The notes: generated by a model not told the origin, from the sequence alone. 64,000 bases of DNA from Allocatelliglobosispora scoriae (GCF_014204945.1 NZ_JACHMN010000003.1:2170001-2234000); one strand, 5' to 3'; shown: positions 41,644-50,924, numbered from the stretch's first letter. Numbers and translations are program-made.

Positions 41644-42189
41644 ATGTCGCTGTGGGAGACGGACCGGCTGATCATCCGGGACTGGACCGAGGAGCCGGCC
41701 GATGTCGAGCGGATCTTCGACATGCTGTCGCGCTGGGAGGTGGCCCGCTGGCTCGGCGCCACGCCCCGGGCCCTGACCGATCCGGCCGAGGCGGTCGGGG
41801 TGGTGCGCCGCTGGCGGGCCCGGGGATCGGCGGACGGCCGCTTCGGGATCTGGGCGATCGAGGTCCGCGCGACCGGCGAGGCCGTCGGCACCGTGCTCGT
41901 CATCCCGATGCCGGGGATGGGCGGCGCGACGACCGAGGACATCGAGGTCGGCTGGCACCTGCACCCCGACGCGTGGGGCAACGGCTACGCGACCGAGGCC
42001 GCTCGCAGCGCCGTCGACCGGGCCTTCGCCGCCGGCGTACCGGAGATCTTCGCCGTGGTCCGCCCGGGCAACGCCCCGTCCGTCGCGGTCACCCGCCGTC
42101 TCGGCATGTCGCCGCTCGGCCCGCAGCCCGACCGGTGGTACGACGGCGCCGAGCTGGAAGCGTTCGTCCTCACCGCTCCGTCGGCCTAG
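41644..42189 (+). CDS. GNAT-family N-acetyltransferase
   Basis: The 181-residue protein resembles RimJ/RimL-type acetyltransferases. LETDRLIIRDWTEEP-like start (WETDRLIIRDW), VGWHLHPDAWGNGYATEAA as the acetyl-CoA loop and NAPSVAVTRRLGM are all typical. The acceptor is unknown. It is followed by a nested palindrome cluster. Confidence 0.88.
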   Translation: MSLWETDRLIIRDWTEEPADVERIFDMLSRWEVARWLGATPRALTDPAEAVGVVRRWRARGSADGRFGIWAIEVRATGEAVGTVLVIPMPGMGGATTEDIEVGWHLHPDAWGNGYATEAARSAVDRAFAAGVPEIFAVVRPGNAPSVAVTRRLGMSPLGPQPDRWYDGAELEAFVLTAPSA

Positions 42190-42195
42190 CCCCAC

Positions 42196-42346
42196 GATCG
42201 CCGCAACTCTTCAAGAGTTGGTGCTTCGACGGCCAGCCCTCCGCCACGCTTTGCAGCGAAGCGTGCTCATTCGGCGTTGCGAGGGCACGCTTTGCTGCAA
42301 AACGTGGCCGGGGGGCGATAACACCAACTCTTCAAGAGTTGCGGTG
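42196..42346. repeat. Nested palindromes: family C copy 4 inside split family B arms
   Basis: A left family B arm (42196-42225, GATCGCCGCAACTCTTCAAG...) and a right arm (42320-42346, AACACCAACTCTTC...) are inverse complements over about 20 bp. Between them lies family C copy 4 (42244-42307, CACGCTTTGCAGCGAAGCGT to GCACGCTTTGCTGC). The whole could fold into one long hairpin of about 150 nt. It fills the gap after the GNAT gene and probably ends its transcript. Confidence 0.85.
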
Positions 42347-42415
42347 GGTGGTGTGGGTCGGGGGCTGATCCGGGCACGGTAGGGTGCGCCAGCGATACCG
42401 CCGAAGGGAACCGTT

Positions 42416-45400
42416 GTGCTGAGCCGCTTCTATGGCCTGACCGTCACCGCCGAGACGGCCGCCGCCGTCAGCGAGGGTCTCACGACGCCGGACGTGGACG
42501 ACCTGGTCGAGGCGCATCTCGCGACCAACTACGCCTACTTCGGGGCGATCGACAAGACACTCGCCGGGTTCGTCGTGCTCGACGACGAGGGCGACAACTA
42601 CACGCTGCTCGACCTGCGCGGCGACGGGCGGATCTGGTGGCAGGACCACGAGACCCGCGAGCTCTACGCCCGGTTCGACACGCTCGCCGACTGGACCGCG
42701 TTCCGCGACGAGGTGGGCCAGGGCGGTGACGAGAGCGAGCTGCGCGACGCCTACCAGGGCGGGCTCGGCAACGGTGTCGAATCGGTCGGGCCGTCCACAT
42801 CGGAGCTGGCGGAGCGGTACCAGTGGCTGGTGTGGTTGCTGGCACAGCCGATGCGCGACCGGCAGGGCCGGGTGACGCAGGACGACGACCAGCTGGTCCG
42901 CAGCGCGATGGGGCACCTGCGGTCGGTCTTCCCCACGATCGCCGCCGAGGTCAAGGCGTTCGAGGCGGAGCTGCCGCTGACCGCCGACGATCCGCACCTG
43001 GCGGTCTACTGGCTGCTGCACACCGCGATGCTCGGTCGCGTCGAGCTCCGGTCCCGGCTGACGCAGCAGGTGGGCGGGGTGGGCGTACCCCTCGTGGTGG
43101 CTTTTAGAGGTGTTTTCGGCGACCTGCCGGCGGCGGGCGACGTGGCGGTGGTGCCCGGGTTCCGGGCCCGGCGGTCGCTCGCGGTGCTCTACGCGGGAGC
43201 CGAGGGCCCCACGGAGCAGGCCGGGGTGGCGCTGGCGTCGCTGGAGATGGCGCCGGAGGTGCTGCCGCTGGTCAAGGTGGAGCAGATCCGGGCCGGGCTC
43301 GCGGGCGGCGACCTCGCCGACGCCGACGCCCGGGCGGTCGGGGAACGGCTCGCCGTCGGGCTCGGACGATCGGTGCTGCTCGCGACGCTCGACGAGCGGT
43401 CGGGCGCCGCCGCGAGCGCGCACGCCGACGACACCGCCCGGCACTCCACGGCGAGCACCGAGAGCTGGCCGTGGGTGATGCACACCCTGTGGCAGCTGCA
43501 CCCGCTGATGCGCGACGGCGACGCGCTCGCCGACGCCGTGCGGCCGTTGCTCGCCGCCGACCCGCACCACCGGCGGATCCTGCTGCTCGCCCTGCACGCG
43601 CAGGAGCTCGCCGGACGGGAGATCTTCACAGCCCCGGCGGAGCTGACGGCCGCCGCACGGGTTGCCGAGGCCTCCGCCGCCGTGCTGCAGCGGCTCACCG
43701 CCGAACCCGCCGCCCGCGCCGAGGTCACCGACCCCGAGCTGCGCCGGGTCATCGCGCGGCGGGTGCTCTTCCGGTCGGGGCTGGAGGACTACCCGGCCGA
43801 GGTGATGAGCTGGGCGGTGCACGAGGTGCTCGCGTCGGACGATCCGGACCGCGGCGAGCTGATCGCCCGCGGCCTGGCCCGGCTCCCCGACGACGAGCAC
43901 GGCAGCGTCGTCGACTCGCTCGCCGCGGGCATCGACTCCGCCGAGCACCCGCACGTCGCGGTGCTGCTCGGGCTGCTCGGCGCAGCAGCCGAGCCGGACG
44001 AGGCCGACTTCCTCGCCACGATGAACGCCGAGGACCAGTCCGACCGGCTGCTGCACGCCCTCGCCCCGGTCGCCCACGAACCGGCCGTCTTCGACGCGCT
44101 GATGCGCCTCGCCGAGCTGCCCGCGGGCCGCTCGGTCATCGATCCACTCTGGAGCGAGCTCTTCAACCCGTTCACCCGGGAGACCTTCATCGTGCCCCGG
44201 CTCGCGCCGGAGCAGGCGGTCCGCGCCGCTCAAGCCATGATCGACACGAAGCTGTCGCACCCGAACATCCACGCGCGCAACGCCGCGGGACACCAGCTCT
44301 ACCGCTTCCATCACGCCGGTGCCGAGTCCTTCCTGATCAATGCCCTTGAGGTGTACGCCGACCGCTACGCCGCCGGCGTCAAGGGCGGTGGCCGGGTGCT
44401 CGACCACGGCCAGAACGAGGACACGCTGATCGAGGACGTCGTCGCCAACCTCTACGCGGCGGTCCGCGGCCTCGGCACCCCCGGTGCGCGGGCGGCCCTG
44501 GTCGAGCGGCTCTTCACCGAGCGGCGTTCCTACTGGCGGATGGGCAACGCGTTCGGCGAGGTCTTCGGCGCCGAGACCGAGGCGCAGGTGCTGGACCGGC
44601 TGCGGGAACGCCGCGACGGGCAGGCCGCCGGCTGCTACGCCTTCGCCCTCGCCGACTTCGTCAAGCAGGCCGCGCCCAAGGTCACGCTCCTCGCCGAACT
44701 GGTCACCTGGCCCGTGCCGGAGCCCGTGGTCGACCGGCGCTTCTTCAAGTACGCCCTCGTCGTCGGCGTCGAGGCGGCGCTCGCCGCGCAGCGGTTCGAC
44801 CTCGTCCGCGCCGGTCACGCGCTCGCCGAGTCGATCGCCGAACCGGCGCTGGAGCCCGACAACCACGCCCGGGGGACGAGCTGGAGCAACCCCCTCGACG
44901 AACCCGCCACCGCGAAGCTGCTGCTCGCCGTCGTCACCGGTGCCGCCGACGCGAAACGGCGCAAGCTCCTGGACCGGGGCGCCGCCGACCGCCGGGCCGA
45001 CCGTCCCCGGCTCGCGATCTCCGACCGGGACCTCGGCGTCATCGCCGGAGCCGTGGTGGCGCACCGCGTCCTGCACGACCGGCAGAGCGGCGAGGCGTGG
45101 TTCCTCGACCCCGACGGCGGCCTGCACCGCTTCGACGGCTTCGAGATCGCCCCGTTGACCTTCACCCCGCGACCGGTCGGCCACGGCCGGATGGCCGAAT
45201 TCCTGGCGGGCACCACGGGCATCAGCGAGCGGGCGCTGTGCTGGGACGCGAAGGCAGAGCACTTCACCGAGGTGATCCGCTTCGACGACCGGGTCACCGT
45301 CACCTTCGGCCGCGACAACAGCGCCGGAACCCAGCTCGGCCTCGTCTTCCCCGCGGTGGCCGGTGCGGCCGACGCGTTCGCCCGGCTCGTCGCGAGTGCC

Positions 45401-46729
45401 GTCGCCGACGGGATGGCCCAGACCACGCCCTGGTATGTCCCCGGCCGGGGCGCGGTCCAGCGCAGCTACTACACGCCGCTGCCGGACGGCGGGTACAACT
45501 CCGACGGGCGCTCCTACCTGACGCTCTTCGACCGGCGGATCGATCGTGACTCGCCGCCCTTCGCCACGCAGGCCGAGGCGGTCGCGGCACACCAGGACGC
45601 CGAGTTCACCGCGATGCGCGACCGCAACGCCAGCCTCGGCTGTCTGGAGTGGACCTCCCGTATCCGGGTGCCCGAGGACATGATGCTCGCCGAGTGGCTG
45701 CGGGACCGGGTCCGCGACGACTCCCGCGACCCCGCCTGGCACGTCCGCGCCCTGACCGAGATCGCCGAATATCTCACCAGCCACGGCTTCACCCCGGAAC
45801 TGCCGGGACTCGCGGTCACGGTGGACCAGCCCGCGGTCTCCGACGCCGCGCCGCCCGGTGGTTCACTGCCCGGTGATCCGCTGCCCGGTGATTCGCGGCC
45901 GCATGGTTCACTGCCTGGTGATCCGCGGCCGCATGGTTCGCGGCCCGGTGGTGCGCTGGACGGTAGTTCGCGGCCCGGTGGTGCGCTGGACGGTGGTTCA
46001 CTGCCCGGTGGCTCGCTGGACGGCGGTTCGCGGCCCGGTGGTGCGCTGGACGGTAGTTCGCTGCCGGGGCGGGAGCATCCGCTGCCGGAGCCGCTCGCCG
46101 GGCTCTGGCGGGAGGTCGGCGGAGCGTCCTGGACGCTCGGCGGTGCCGGGATGCGGCTGCTCGGCCCGGCCGAGGTGCCGACGCGGCGGCCCGCGCTGCG
46201 GGAGTGGGCCCGGCTGCGGCTCGACGGGCTGCGCCCGGCCGCGGCGGCGGCCGCCGCACCGGCGCTGGCCCGGCTCGACGTGCTGGTCGAGCTCGCGGAC
46301 GGCACCCCGGTCACGGTCCTCGACGACCGCGCCGCCGATGACGGCCGGGTCATGGCCCACCTCCCCGACGCCCGGCAGGACTTCTGGTGGGAGAAATCCC
46401 TGTCGTGGCTGCTCGCGACCCGTTTCCTCGGCATCTTCGTCGAGGCGGTCCTCGCCACCGCGCCGGTCACCGCGCAGCTCCGCTACGGCCAGCCGCTGCG
46501 GCCGGAGGCGGAGCGGCGTGCCTTCGAACTCCGCGTGCCCGGCACACCGGCCAGGGCCTGGTCGATCTTCGCCGACCCGGGGCTCGGGGTGGTCTCCACC
46601 CGCTCCGGCAAGCCCGGGGCGCTCGGTACGGTCCGCGTGGAGAACTTCACCGACGAGGCGAAGGCCGCCGCCCGCGCCGCGAAGCTCATCGCGGCGAAGC
46701 TGGCCGACGGCTACGTCGAGCTCAGCTGA
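42416..46729 (+). CDS. Very large HEAT-like/WGR-like protein
   Basis: The 1437-residue protein has no signal peptide or membrane helix. The first 100 residues (DEGDNYTLLDLRGDGRIWW) look like a small separate domain. Residues about 380-760 are helical and Ala/Leu-rich with HEAT-like repeats, then a region with Trp/Tyr motifs (about 870-1130). A low-complexity stretch (about 1142-1222) has repeated decapeptides like RPGGALDGSS. The last 80 residues resemble a WGR domain (AFELRVPGTPARAWSIF, GTVRVENF). WGR/HEAT proteins related to MolR are known but uncharacterised. GTG start behind GAAGGGA. Function unknown. Confidence 0.75.
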   Translation: MLSRFYGLTVTAETAAAVSEGLTTPDVDDLVEAHLATNYAYFGAIDKTLAGFVVLDDEGDNYTLLDLRGDGRIWWQDHETRELYARFDTLADWTAFRDEVGQGGDESELRDAYQGGLGNGVESVGPSTSELAERYQWLVWLLAQPMRDRQGRVTQDDDQLVRSAMGHLRSVFPTIAAEVKAFEAELPLTADDPHLAVYWLLHTAMLGRVELRSRLTQQVGGVGVPLVVAFRGVFGDLPAAGDVAVVPGFRARRSLAVLYAGAEGPTEQAGVALASLEMAPEVLPLVKVEQIRAGLAGGDLADADARAVGERLAVGLGRSVLLATLDERSGAAASAHADDTARHSTASTESWPWVMHTLWQLHPLMRDGDALADAVRPLLAADPHHRRILLLALHAQELAGREIFTAPAELTAAARVAEASAAVLQRLTAEPAARAEVTDPELRRVIARRVLFRSGLEDYPAEVMSWAVHEVLASDDPDRGELIARGLARLPDDEHGSVVDSLAAGIDSAEHPHVAVLLGLLGAAAEPDEADFLATMNAEDQSDRLLHALAPVAHEPAVFDALMRLAELPAGRSVIDPLWSELFNPFTRETFIVPRLAPEQAVRAAQAMIDTKLSHPNIHARNAAGHQLYRFHHAGAESFLINALEVYADRYAAGVKGGGRVLDHGQNEDTLIEDVVANLYAAVRGLGTPGARAALVERLFTERRSYWRMGNAFGEVFGAETEAQVLDRLRERRDGQAAGCYAFALADFVKQAAPKVTLLAELVTWPVPEPVVDRRFFKYALVVGVEAALAAQRFDLVRAGHALAESIAEPALEPDNHARGTSWSNPLDEPATAKLLLAVVTGAADAKRRKLLDRGAADRRADRPRLAISDRDLGVIAGAVVAHRVLHDRQSGEAWFLDPDGGLHRFDGFEIAPLTFTPRPVGHGRMAEFLAGTTGISERALCWDAKAEHFTEVIRFDDRVTVTFGRDNSAGTQLGLVFPAVAGAADAFARLVASAVADGMAQTTPWYVPGRGAVQRSYYTPLPDGGYNSDGRSYLTLFDRRIDRDSPPFATQAEAVAAHQDAEFTAMRDRNASLGCLEWTSRIRVPEDMMLAEWLRDRVRDDSRDPAWHVRALTEIAEYLTSHGFTPELPGLAVTVDQPAVSDAAPPGGSLPGDPLPGDSRPHGSLPGDPRPHGSRPGGALDGSSRPGGALDGGSLPGGSLDGGSRPGGALDGSSLPGREHPLPEPLAGLWREVGGASWTLGGAGMRLLGPAEVPTRRPALREWARLRLDGLRPAAAAAAAPALARLDVLVELADGTPVTVLDDRAADDGRVMAHLPDARQDFWWEKSLSWLLATRFLGIFVEAVLATAPVTAQLRYGQPLRPEAERRAFELRVPGTPARAWSIFADPGLGVVSTRSGKPGALGTVRVENFTDEAKAAARAAKLIAAKLADGYVELS

Positions 46730-46781
46730 CCGCGCTGCCGCCGTCGCTGCCGCCGTCGCCGTCGCCGCCGCCGTCGCGCAA

Positions 46782-46854
46782 GATCGTGCTCGTTCCCGGA
46801 AGTAAGCCCTTCCGACACGCTCCGAGGGGACTACTTCCGGGAAAGAACGCGATC
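46782..46854. repeat. Family A 73-bp palindromic repeat, copy 4
   Basis: The copy runs GATCGTGCTCGTTCCCGGAA to TTCCGGGAAAGAACGCGATC with AGTA/TACT inside both arms. It lies between convergent genes, 52 nt after the WGR protein stop, preceded by a run of GCCGTC units. Confidence 0.88.
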
Positions 46855-46908
46855 ATTGCACGCAGGTAAGGGTGATTTCCCGGAACGTGCGCGAGCTGCA
46901 CAGCGGAG

Positions 46909-47739
46909 TCAGGCTGGGGCGAAGAACCTGGTCAGCTCCGCGTTGAGGGCGTCGGCGTCCTCGGTCGGCATGGTGTGGTGGGTGGCGCCGGGGATGACGA
47001 CCACCTCGACGTCCGGCAGCAGCCGCGCACCCTGTGCCGCCGCTGCGACGTCATGGTGCCGGGACCGCTCCGCGAGCAGCACGAGGGTACGGGTCGGCAG
47101 CGCGCGCAGCACCGCAGGGTCTGGCCGCTTCGGCCACACCAGACCGGTACGCCCACCCGGGCGCCCCGCCATCACCTCCAGCCAGCCGGGGTCGATGGTG
47201 CGTCCGCCGGCCTCCCAGGCGAGGAATTCCCGCATCCGCGCCGGTGAGCCGAGCAGGGCCCGGGCGCCCCGCAGCGCGTATCGGGCGGACTGCCCGCAGA
47301 AGCACTTCGTCGGGTCGAGCAGGGCGAGTCCGCTGACCCGCTGCGGCGAGTGCAGGGCGAACCGCAGCGCGATCCAGGCGCCGTAGGAGTGGCCGACGAG
47401 ACCGGTCTGCCGCACGCCGAGGCCGTCGAGCGTGGCGCCGAGCCACTCCATCAGGTCGGCGAGGCCGGTCACCTTGTCCCCGTCGTAGCTGCCGCGCCCG
47501 CCGTCGGTGAGCAGGTCGATCGCGTAGACCCGGTGGGTGGCGGCGAGCGCTCCGACATTCGCGAACCACACGGTGGAGGTCGCCCCGCCGCCGTGGAGCA
47601 GGACGAGCGGTGGCGCGTCGGGGTCGCCGCAGGCGTTGACGCGGGTGGTGCCGAAACGGCCGGCCAGGTCGATCCGCTCGACCGGCACCGGCCAGCGGGC
47701 CAGCACGGCGTCGTAGGCGGTGAGGTACGGGTCCATCAT
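46909..47739 (-). CDS. Alpha/beta hydrolase
   Basis: The 276-residue protein has the alpha/beta hydrolase fold with the nucleophile elbow GHSYGAW (Ser118), the oxyanion motif LLHGGGATS and the catalytic His in ATHHTMP. Residues about 140-210 form a lid. The start could be ATG 47739 or 47736. It is transcribed away from a MarR regulator over a palindromic operator, so it is probably its target. Substrate unknown. Confidence 0.87.
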   Translation of the reverse strand: MMDPYLTAYDAVLARWPVPVERIDLAGRFGTTRVNACGDPDAPPLVLLHGGGATSTVWFANVGALAATHRVYAIDLLTDGGRGSYDGDKVTGLADLMEWLGATLDGLGVRQTGLVGHSYGAWIALRFALHSPQRVSGLALLDPTKCFCGQSARYALRGARALLGSPARMREFLAWEAGGRTIDPGWLEVMAGRPGGRTGLVWPKRPDPAVLRALPTRTLVLLAERSRHHDVAAAAQGARLLPDVEVVVIPGATHHTMPTEDADALNAELTRFFAPA

Positions 47740-47757
47740 TCCCCCAGGTGTCTTGAT

Positions 47758-47790
47758 GGTCTATTATCTTGATGATCGAGATAATAGACC
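47758..47790. promoter_or_regulatory. Palindromic MarR operator in a divergent promoter
   Basis: GGTCTATTATCT (47758-47769) and its exact inverse AGATAATAGACC (47779-47790) flank a 9-nt spacer. The site is AT-rich in a GC-rich setting and lies between the hydrolase start and the marR start at 47816. Confidence 0.8.
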
Positions 47791-47815
47791 GCCTGCGGCG
47801 GCGGAGGGAAGTCGG

Positions 47816-48298
47816 ATGATCGACGAGGGCACCATGCGGACGATTCACCAGCTCCGGCGGGTGACGGTCGCGCTCAACCTGCGCGGGGCGGAGTTCGCCG
47901 CGGCGCAGGGGCTGCACACCACCGATCTGCGGGCGATCATCAGCCTGCTCGACGCCGATCGCGAGGGCATCGCCGCGACACCGGGCTGGCTGGGCGAGCA
48001 GCTCCAGCTCAACTCGGCGTCGGTGACCGCCCTCGTCGACCGGCTGGCCCGCCTCGGGCTGGTCCGGCGGGACCGCGACACCGCCGACCGGCGGCGGGTG
48101 CTGCTCACGGTCGAGCCCAGCGCCACGGAGCTGGGCTGGGCGTTCTTCGGCCCGCTGATGGGCCGGATCGCCGAGGTGGCCGGGGCCTTCGACCAGGCCG
48201 AGCTGGCCGTGGTCGACCGCTTCCTGGCCGGGGTGCTGACCGCCGCCGGGAGCGAGGGCGCCGGGGATGAGGCCGCCGGGGATGTCCGGGGCACCTGA
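47816..48298 (+). CDS. MarR-family transcription regulator
   Basis: The 160-residue winged-helix protein has the MarR layout: LGEQLQLNSASVTALVDRLARLGLVRRDRDTADRRRVLLTVEPS. GGAGGGA is 7-8 nt before the ATG. The palindromic operator directly upstream points to autoregulation and control of the divergent hydrolase gene. The C-terminus is Gly/Ala/Asp-rich. The ligand is unknown. Confidence 0.87.
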   Translation: MIDEGTMRTIHQLRRVTVALNLRGAEFAAAQGLHTTDLRAIISLLDADREGIAATPGWLGEQLQLNSASVTALVDRLARLGLVRRDRDTADRRRVLLTVEPSATELGWAFFGPLMGRIAEVAGAFDQAELAVVDRFLAGVLTAAGSEGAGDEAAGDVRGT

Positions 48299-48386
48299 TT
48301 CGGGGATTCGCCGTGCCCGGGCGGCCCACTGATGATCGGCTGGTAACCGGCGGGACCGTCCGTGTCCCCCGGCGAAGGGAACGATC

Positions 48387-49226
48387 ATGGGGTTCATCAC
48401 GGCAGCGGACGGCGCGCAGATCCACTACAAGGAGTGGGGGAGCGGCCGGCCGGTCGTCTTCAGCCACGGCTGGCCGCTCAACGCCGACTCCTGGGAGGCG
48501 CAGCAGCTCGCGGTCGCGAGCGCCGGTTACCGGGCCGTCGCCCACGACCGGCGGGGGCACGGGCGCTCCACGCAGACGTGGGACGGCAACGACATGGACA
48601 CCTACGCAGACGACCTGGCGGCGCTGATCGAGGCGCTGGACCTGCGGGACGTGACGCTGATCGGCTTCTCGACCGGCGGCGGCGAGGTGGCCCGCTACAT
48701 CGGGCGGCACGGCACGCAGCGGGTGGCCCAGGCCGTCCTGGTGTCGTCGGTGCCGCCGTTCATGCTGCGGACCGAGGACAACCCCGGTGGCGTACCGGCC
48801 GAGGTTTTCGACGGTCTTCGGGCCGGGTCGCTCGCGGACCGCTCGCAGCTCTATCGAGACCTCGCCGACGGGCCGTTCTTCGGCGGCAACCGGCCCGGCG
48901 CGAAGCCGTCGCAGGGCATGCGCGACTCGTTCTGGAGCCAGGGCATGCAGGCCGGGCACCGCAACACGCTGGAGTGCATCACCGCCTTCTCGGCCACCGA
49001 CTTCCGGCCCGACCTCGACGCCTTCGACGTGCCGACGCTCGTCGTGCACGGCGACGACGACCAGGTGGTGCCCTTCGAGGTCGGCGGGAAGGCCTCGGCG
49101 GAGCGGATCAAGGGTGCCGAGCTGAAGGTCTATCCGGGCGCGCCGCACGGCCTCACCGACACGCACAAGGAGCAGCTCAGTGCCGATCTGGTCGAGTTCC
49201 TGACGGCCTTCGACCGGGGGCGGTGA
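48387..49226 (+). CDS. Non-heme chloroperoxidase-like alpha/beta hydrolase
   Basis: The 279-residue protein matches the cofactor-free haloperoxidase/perhydrolase group. It shows [20 protein letters not shown], the nucleophile elbow GFSTGGGE (Ser95), [11 protein letters not shown] with the acid residue and [10 protein letters not shown] with the catalytic His. In vivo these enzymes are usually esterases or perhydrolases. GAAGGGA precedes the ATG. It stands alone between marR and the kinase gene. Confidence 0.9.
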   Translation: MGFITAADGAQIHYKEWGSGRPVVFSHGWPLNADSWEAQQLAVASAGYRAVAHDRRGHGRSTQTWDGNDMDTYADDLAALIEALDLRDVTLIGFSTGGGEVARYIGRHGTQRVAQAVLVSSVPPFMLRTEDNPGGVPAEVFDGLRAGSLADRSQLYRDLADGPFFGGNRPGAKPSQGMRDSFWSQGMQAGHRNTLECITAFSATDFRPDLDAFDVPTLVVHGDDDQVVPFEVGGKASAERIKGAELKVYPGAPHGLTDTHKEQLSADLVEFLTAFDRGR

Positions 49227-49273
49227 CCGGGCGCGTCACCCGTCGGGATTTCGCCGGGGTTGAACAGCGCGGC

Positions 49274-49279
49274 TATCGT
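49274..49279 (+). promoter_or_regulatory. -10 element TATCGT of the kinase gene (leaderless)
   Basis: TATCGT lies 7 nt before the ATG at 49287, with no ribosome site between. Confidence 0.45.
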
Positions 49280-49286
49280 CGCTGAC

Positions 49287-49919
49287 ATGGCCCATCCCGT
49301 GATCATTGCTTTGGTCGGCATCGACGGATCGGGCAAATCGAGCCAGGCCCGCGAGCTCGCCGCCTGGCTGACGATGATCGGCACCCCGGCGATCTCGTTC
49401 AAGGCGCCCGGCGGTCGGCTCAAGGTGGACCGGATCGCCCGCCGCCTGCGCCGCTCCGACGGCATCGACCTGCTCGGCCGCATCCTGTTCGCGTTCGTCG
49501 AGGCGACGGTCCGCTGGCTCGCCATCGCCCGGGCGCTGCTCGTCTCCCGCCTCACCGGCCGGACGCTGGTGATGGACCGCTACACCTACTGCCAGTTCGC
49601 CGTCATGGCCGCCCGGGGTGATCGCGGCCGCCGACTGACGCGCTTCTTCTACGCGCTGTTCCCCACCCCCGACCTCGTCTGCTTCCTCGCCGTGGACCCG
49701 GTCCGCGCCAAGCGCCGGATCGAGGCCCGGGGCTACGACACCGAGCCGCTCGACTACCTGCGCGCCTTCGACGCCTCCTATCGTGCGCTGCCGGAGTTCG
49801 CCGGATTCACCGTGATCGACGCCGACGGCACCGAGGCCGAGGTCGAGGCCGCGCTGCACACGCACGCCGCCGAGCTGCGTCGGGAGGGCCGGGCGCGTCG
49901 CGCTGGACTCTCGTTCTGA
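49287..49919 (+). CDS. Thymidylate-kinase-like P-loop protein
   Basis: The 210-residue protein has the dTMP kinase-like fold with P-loop GIDGSGKSS (residues 11-19), MDRYTYCQF in place of the usual DRY motif and the LAVDPVRAKRRI lid-region segment. It lacks the full set of thymidylate kinase signatures (for example the F-E-G-D/E P-loop). It may therefore act on another nucleotide or sugar. Its stop codon falls inside the metal-box-like sequence of the next gene. Confidence 0.78.
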   Translation: MAHPVIIALVGIDGSGKSSQARELAAWLTMIGTPAISFKAPGGRLKVDRIARRLRRSDGIDLLGRILFAFVEATVRWLAIARALLVSRLTGRTLVMDRYTYCQFAVMAARGDRGRRLTRFFYALFPTPDLVCFLAVDPVRAKRRIEARGYDTEPLDYLRAFDASYRALPEFAGFTVIDADGTEAEVEAALHTHAAELRREGRARRAGLSF

Positions 49920-49937
49920 AAACGACTATCAAGTTCA
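49917..49937 (+). promoter_or_regulatory. Zur-box-like sequence upstream of the CooC-like gene
   Basis: TGAAAACGACTATCAAGTTCA agrees with 17 of 21 bases of an ideal actinobacterial Zur palindrome (TGAAAATGATTATCATTTTCA) but its own symmetry is only partial. TATCAA within it can serve as -10 for the ATG at 49940. It lies in the only AT-rich stretch of the neighbourhood. Confidence 0.4.
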
Positions 49938-49939
49938 TT

Positions 49940-50917
49940 ATGAAAATGGCATTCGTCGGCAAGGGCGGCAGCGGCAAGACGACCCTCGCCGCCCTGACGG
50001 CCCGGCGCATCGGCGCCGCCGGACCCGGCACCACACCACTGCTCGCCATCGACGCCGACATCAACCAGCACCTCGCCGCAGCCCTCGGCGCACCCGAGGA
50101 CGAGGCGGTGATGCTGCCCGCCCTCGGCGACCAGCTACCCATGATCAAGGAGTACCTGCGGGGGGCGAACCCGCGTATCGCGAGCGCCGACGCCATGGTC
50201 AAGACGACCCCGGCCGGGACCGGGTCGCGACTGCTCACGGTCGCCGGGCCCAATCCGATCTACGAAGCGCTCGTCCGCGACGTCGGCGGCGTCCGGCTCG
50301 CCGTCACCGGGCCCTTCGCCACCGAGGACCTCGGCGTCGCCTGTTACCACTCCAAGGTCGGCGCGGTCGAGCTGCTCCTCAACCACCTCGTCGACGGGCC
50401 GGACGAGTACGTCGTCGTCGACATGACCGCCGGCGCCGACAGCTTCGCCTCCGGCCTGTTCACCCGCTTCGACGCGACCTTCCTCGTCTGCGAGCCCACC
50501 GTGAGAAGCGTCAGCGTCTACCGGCAGTACATCGGTTACGCCCGCGACTTCGGCGTGCGGGTCCACGTCGTCGGCAACAAGGTCGACGACGCCTCCGACG
50601 TCGACTTCCTCCGCGAGCAGGTCGGCGACGACCTGCTCACCTGGGTCGGCCGGTCCGACTTCATCAAGGCCGCCGAGCGGGGCGTCGCCCGGCCCATCGC
50701 CGACCTCGAACCCGCCAACGCCGCCGCCCTCGACCTGATCCGGGCCACCCTCGACGGCTGCGTCAAGGACTGGGAGCTCTACACCCGGCAGGGCGTCGAA
50801 TTCCACCTGCGCAACGCGAGCGCCTGGGCCAGCGCCAAGACCGGGCAGGACCTCAGCGAGCAGGTCGACCCCGGCTTCGTGCTGGGACCGCAGGCGCTGC
50901 ACCTCGCCGATCGCTGA
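49940..50917 (+). CDS. CooC/MinD-like P-loop ATPase
   Basis: The 325-residue protein is a deviant-Walker-A ATPase (KGGSGKTT, residues 8-15) of the CooC/ParA/MinD class. It has AIDADINQHLAAALG after the P-loop and VVVDMTAGADSF as the switch II region. In CooC-type proteins such ATPases help insert metals into enzymes. The metal-box-like promoter would suit that, but no metalloenzyme is adjacent. The LLM-type gene starts 7 nt after its stop, so the two probably form an operon. Confidence 0.82.
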   Translation: MKMAFVGKGGSGKTTLAALTARRIGAAGPGTTPLLAIDADINQHLAAALGAPEDEAVMLPALGDQLPMIKEYLRGANPRIASADAMVKTTPAGTGSRLLTVAGPNPIYEALVRDVGGVRLAVTGPFATEDLGVACYHSKVGAVELLLNHLVDGPDEYVVVDMTAGADSFASGLFTRFDATFLVCEPTVRSVSVYRQYIGYARDFGVRVHVVGNKVDDASDVDFLREQVGDDLLTWVGRSDFIKAAERGVARPIADLEPANAAALDLIRATLDGCVKDWELYTRQGVEFHLRNASAWASAKTGQDLSEQVDPGFVLGPQALHLADR

Positions 50918-50924
50918 TCCGGGC

